Shown: one piece after another, positions 5,645 through 7,305 of the stretch
Numbering within the stretch: the first letter of the stretch is position 1
Layout: every line of letters starts with the position of its first letter
Assembly: GCA_905233785.1 (NCBI GenBank)
Contig: CAJOCV010000101.1
Location: 1 to 7,305 of the forward strand
Reading direction: 5' to 3'
DNA: 7,305 nucleotides
From: an uncultured Oscillospiraceae bacterium
GTDB taxonomy: Bacteria > Bacillota > Clostridia > Oscillospirales > Oscillospiraceae
Notes under the pieces: generated by a model
Database searches by the model: none
Seen by the model: only the letters and a program-made list of their open reading frames with translations
What the model was told of the DNA's origin: nothing
Made by a program: the position numbers and the translations under genes

Positions 5645-5667
5645 AGTTTTTAGTGTATAGTTTTTAG
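5645..5667. repeat. Short direct repeat in AT-rich spacer
   Basis: AGTTTTTAG occurs at 5645-5653 and 5659-5667 (14-nt period), in an AT-rich patch that stands out from its GC-rich surroundings. It could be a remnant of an AT-rich repeat element like the one near 4034-4148, or just spacer. Only the repetition itself is seen. Confidence 0.35.
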
Positions 5668-5680
5668 CTTTTATTAGAAT

Positions 5681-6592
<912 letters not shown>

Positions 6593-6614
6593 GTTGTTTC
6601 CTTTCTGAAAATGC

Positions 6615-6640
6615 CGGGGATGTGAATGTTCACATCCCCG
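6615..6640 (-). terminator. Hairpin between plsY and psuG (terminator or attenuator)
   Basis: This is a 12-bp perfect stem (6615-6626 with 6629-6640) with a 2-nt centre, 7 nt after the plsY stop. In transcript sense it is CGGGGATGTGAA with its complement, followed by GGCATTTTC, which is a weak U-tract. Termination is probably partial, leaving some readthrough into psuG. The stem core is shared with the hairpin at 415-445. Confidence 0.6.
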
Positions 6641-6646
6641 ATTGCT

Positions 6647-7267
6647 TTATTTGACTCGGTATTTACCTTTTGCGGAGGCAAGCACCTTGATTTCGGTGCC
6701 GTTGGCGATGCGTATCAGGTTTGCCCGGTGCTTGTAGATGATGATCAAGGACGCCACGCACAGCAGCAGCGCCACCGCGTAGTGGTGGTTGATGGCGCAG
6801 AAGACCGGGAAGGAGACGACGGTGGTCATGGTGCCGACGACGATGTAATCGGTGATCAGCACCAGCAGTATGATCGCCACCAGCAGCCCCAGCGCGAAGC
6901 GCCAGTTGAGCGCAAGCGTCATGCCCAGATACGCCGCAAAGCCCTTGCCGCCGCGAAAGCCCATGTAGAAGGGGTAGATATGCCCCAGCACACAGCTCAC
7001 CCCCGCCGCAGCCCCGACATAGGGGACGGTGGGGAATATCTTCGTGCAAAGCCACACAGCCAGGATACCTTTTCCAATATCGTGCGCCCCCACCAGAACA
7101 CCGATCTTCCAGCCCATCAGCGTCAGCGCGTTCGAGGTTCCGGGATTTCCGGAGCCGCCCGCGCGAATGTCCACGCCCTTGAGCTTTGCAAACAGCATCG
7201 CGAGGTTCAGCGAGCCCAACAGATAGCCGATCAACACGATCAGCGGATACGCGACAGTGAGACTCAT
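6647..7267 (-). CDS. plsY: Glycerol-3-phosphate acyltransferase PlsY
   Basis: This 206-aa integral membrane enzyme transfers an acyl group from acyl-phosphate (made by PlsX) to glycerol 3-phosphate, giving lysophosphatidate, the first step of phospholipid synthesis in Gram-positives. All three family motifs are present: GGSGNPGTSN (37-46), HDIGKG (62-67) and GHIYPFYMGFRGGKG (95-109). The C-terminal block KHRANLIRIANGTE (179-192) is also present. Hydrophobic segments lie near 5-27, 53-75, 82-100, 112-137 and 140-175. Motif 1 differs from the common GSGNxGATN in having Pro, Thr and Ser, and it reads as a branch variant rather than a loss. GGAGGT (7274-7279) sits 6 nt before the ATG. The 38 nt upstream of the ATG (7268-7305) show no promoter, and an open frame there ends in TGA overlapping the ATG, so an upstream coupled gene may exist outside the window. 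Confidence 0.95.
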   Translation of the reverse strand: MSLTVAYPLIVLIGYLLGSLNLAMLFAKLKGVDIRAGGSGNPGTSNALTLMGWKIGVLVGAHDIGKGILAVWLCTKIFPTVPYVGAAAGVSCVLGHIYPFYMGFRGGKGFAAYLGMTLALNWRFALGLLVAIILLVLITDYIVVGTMTTVVSFPVFCAINHHYAVALLLCVASLIIIYKHRANLIRIANGTEIKVLASAKGKYRVK

Positions 7268-7305
7268 AACGATACCTCCGTTGTCGAGAGCCGGCGGCCA
7301 GTGAT

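Noticed and set aside
6621..6634. CRP-like TGTGA...TCACA site
   Set aside because: Spacing is 4 nt instead of 6, and it is the upper part of a post-stop hairpin; the related hairpin at 415-445 has 11-nt spacing. A terminator explains both better.
7268..7305. Possible 3' end of a gene upstream of plsY (frame ending TGA that overlaps the plsY ATG)
   Set aside because: Only about 13 codons are in the window, and the residues (TTEVSL at the end) match nothing I recognise. The ATGA overlap is suggestive but insufficient.

Overview
The window is a GC-rich bacterial chromosome segment. It most resembles a Gram-positive Clostridia genome of the Oscillospiraceae type. The reasons are a DUF951 protein, a short DtxR-family regulator without an SH3 domain, PlsY acyltransferase, AGGAGG-type ribosome sites, and an AT-rich short inverted-repeat element in otherwise GC-rich DNA. 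The genus is an inference. No phage, CRISPR, rRNA or tRNA signal is visible, and the gene content is mostly chromosomal housekeeping.

Layout. Bases 1-450 hold no convincing gene. They hold a chain of at least seven hairpins, an 18-bp-arm palindrome (356-393) and the terminator of the next gene (415-445). A DtxR-family metal-dependent repressor (451-822, minus) follows, with a 16-bp dyad just 5' of its start. Next is a small C39-like cysteine-peptidase-fold protein (1054-1545, minus, TTG start). From a divergent promoter region (about 1594-1644), a CDF metal exporter (1675-2775, plus) and rarA (2788-4038, plus) run as an operon. A 115-bp MITE-like element (4034-4148) abuts the end of rarA and supplies its stop codon. 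Two translationally coupled small genes follow: DUF951 (4159-4341) and a GIY-YIG nuclease (4338-4679). A PfkB-family sugar kinase (4672-5604) appears to have its own promoter inside the nuclease gene. A perfect 40-bp palindrome (5603-5642) is the two-way terminator facing psuG (5681-6592, minus). Upstream of psuG, plsY (6647-7267, minus) ends in a hairpin whose stem matches the one after the DtxR gene.

How the genes fit together. The most coherent story is metal homeostasis. The regulator has a mixed Mn/Fe-type ligand set, and the nearby CDF transporter has the Asn-x3-Asp / Asp-x3-Asp pattern associated with manganese rather than zinc CDFs. The promoter region between them contains an imperfect MntR-box-like stretch. 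rarA (replication-fork maintenance), the sugar kinase, psuG (pseudouridine salvage) and plsY (phospholipid synthesis) look like unrelated neighbours. I found no clear new multi-gene system. The least explained parts are the hairpin chain at the left edge, the MITE-like element, the orphan C39-like protein and the repeated terminator cassette.
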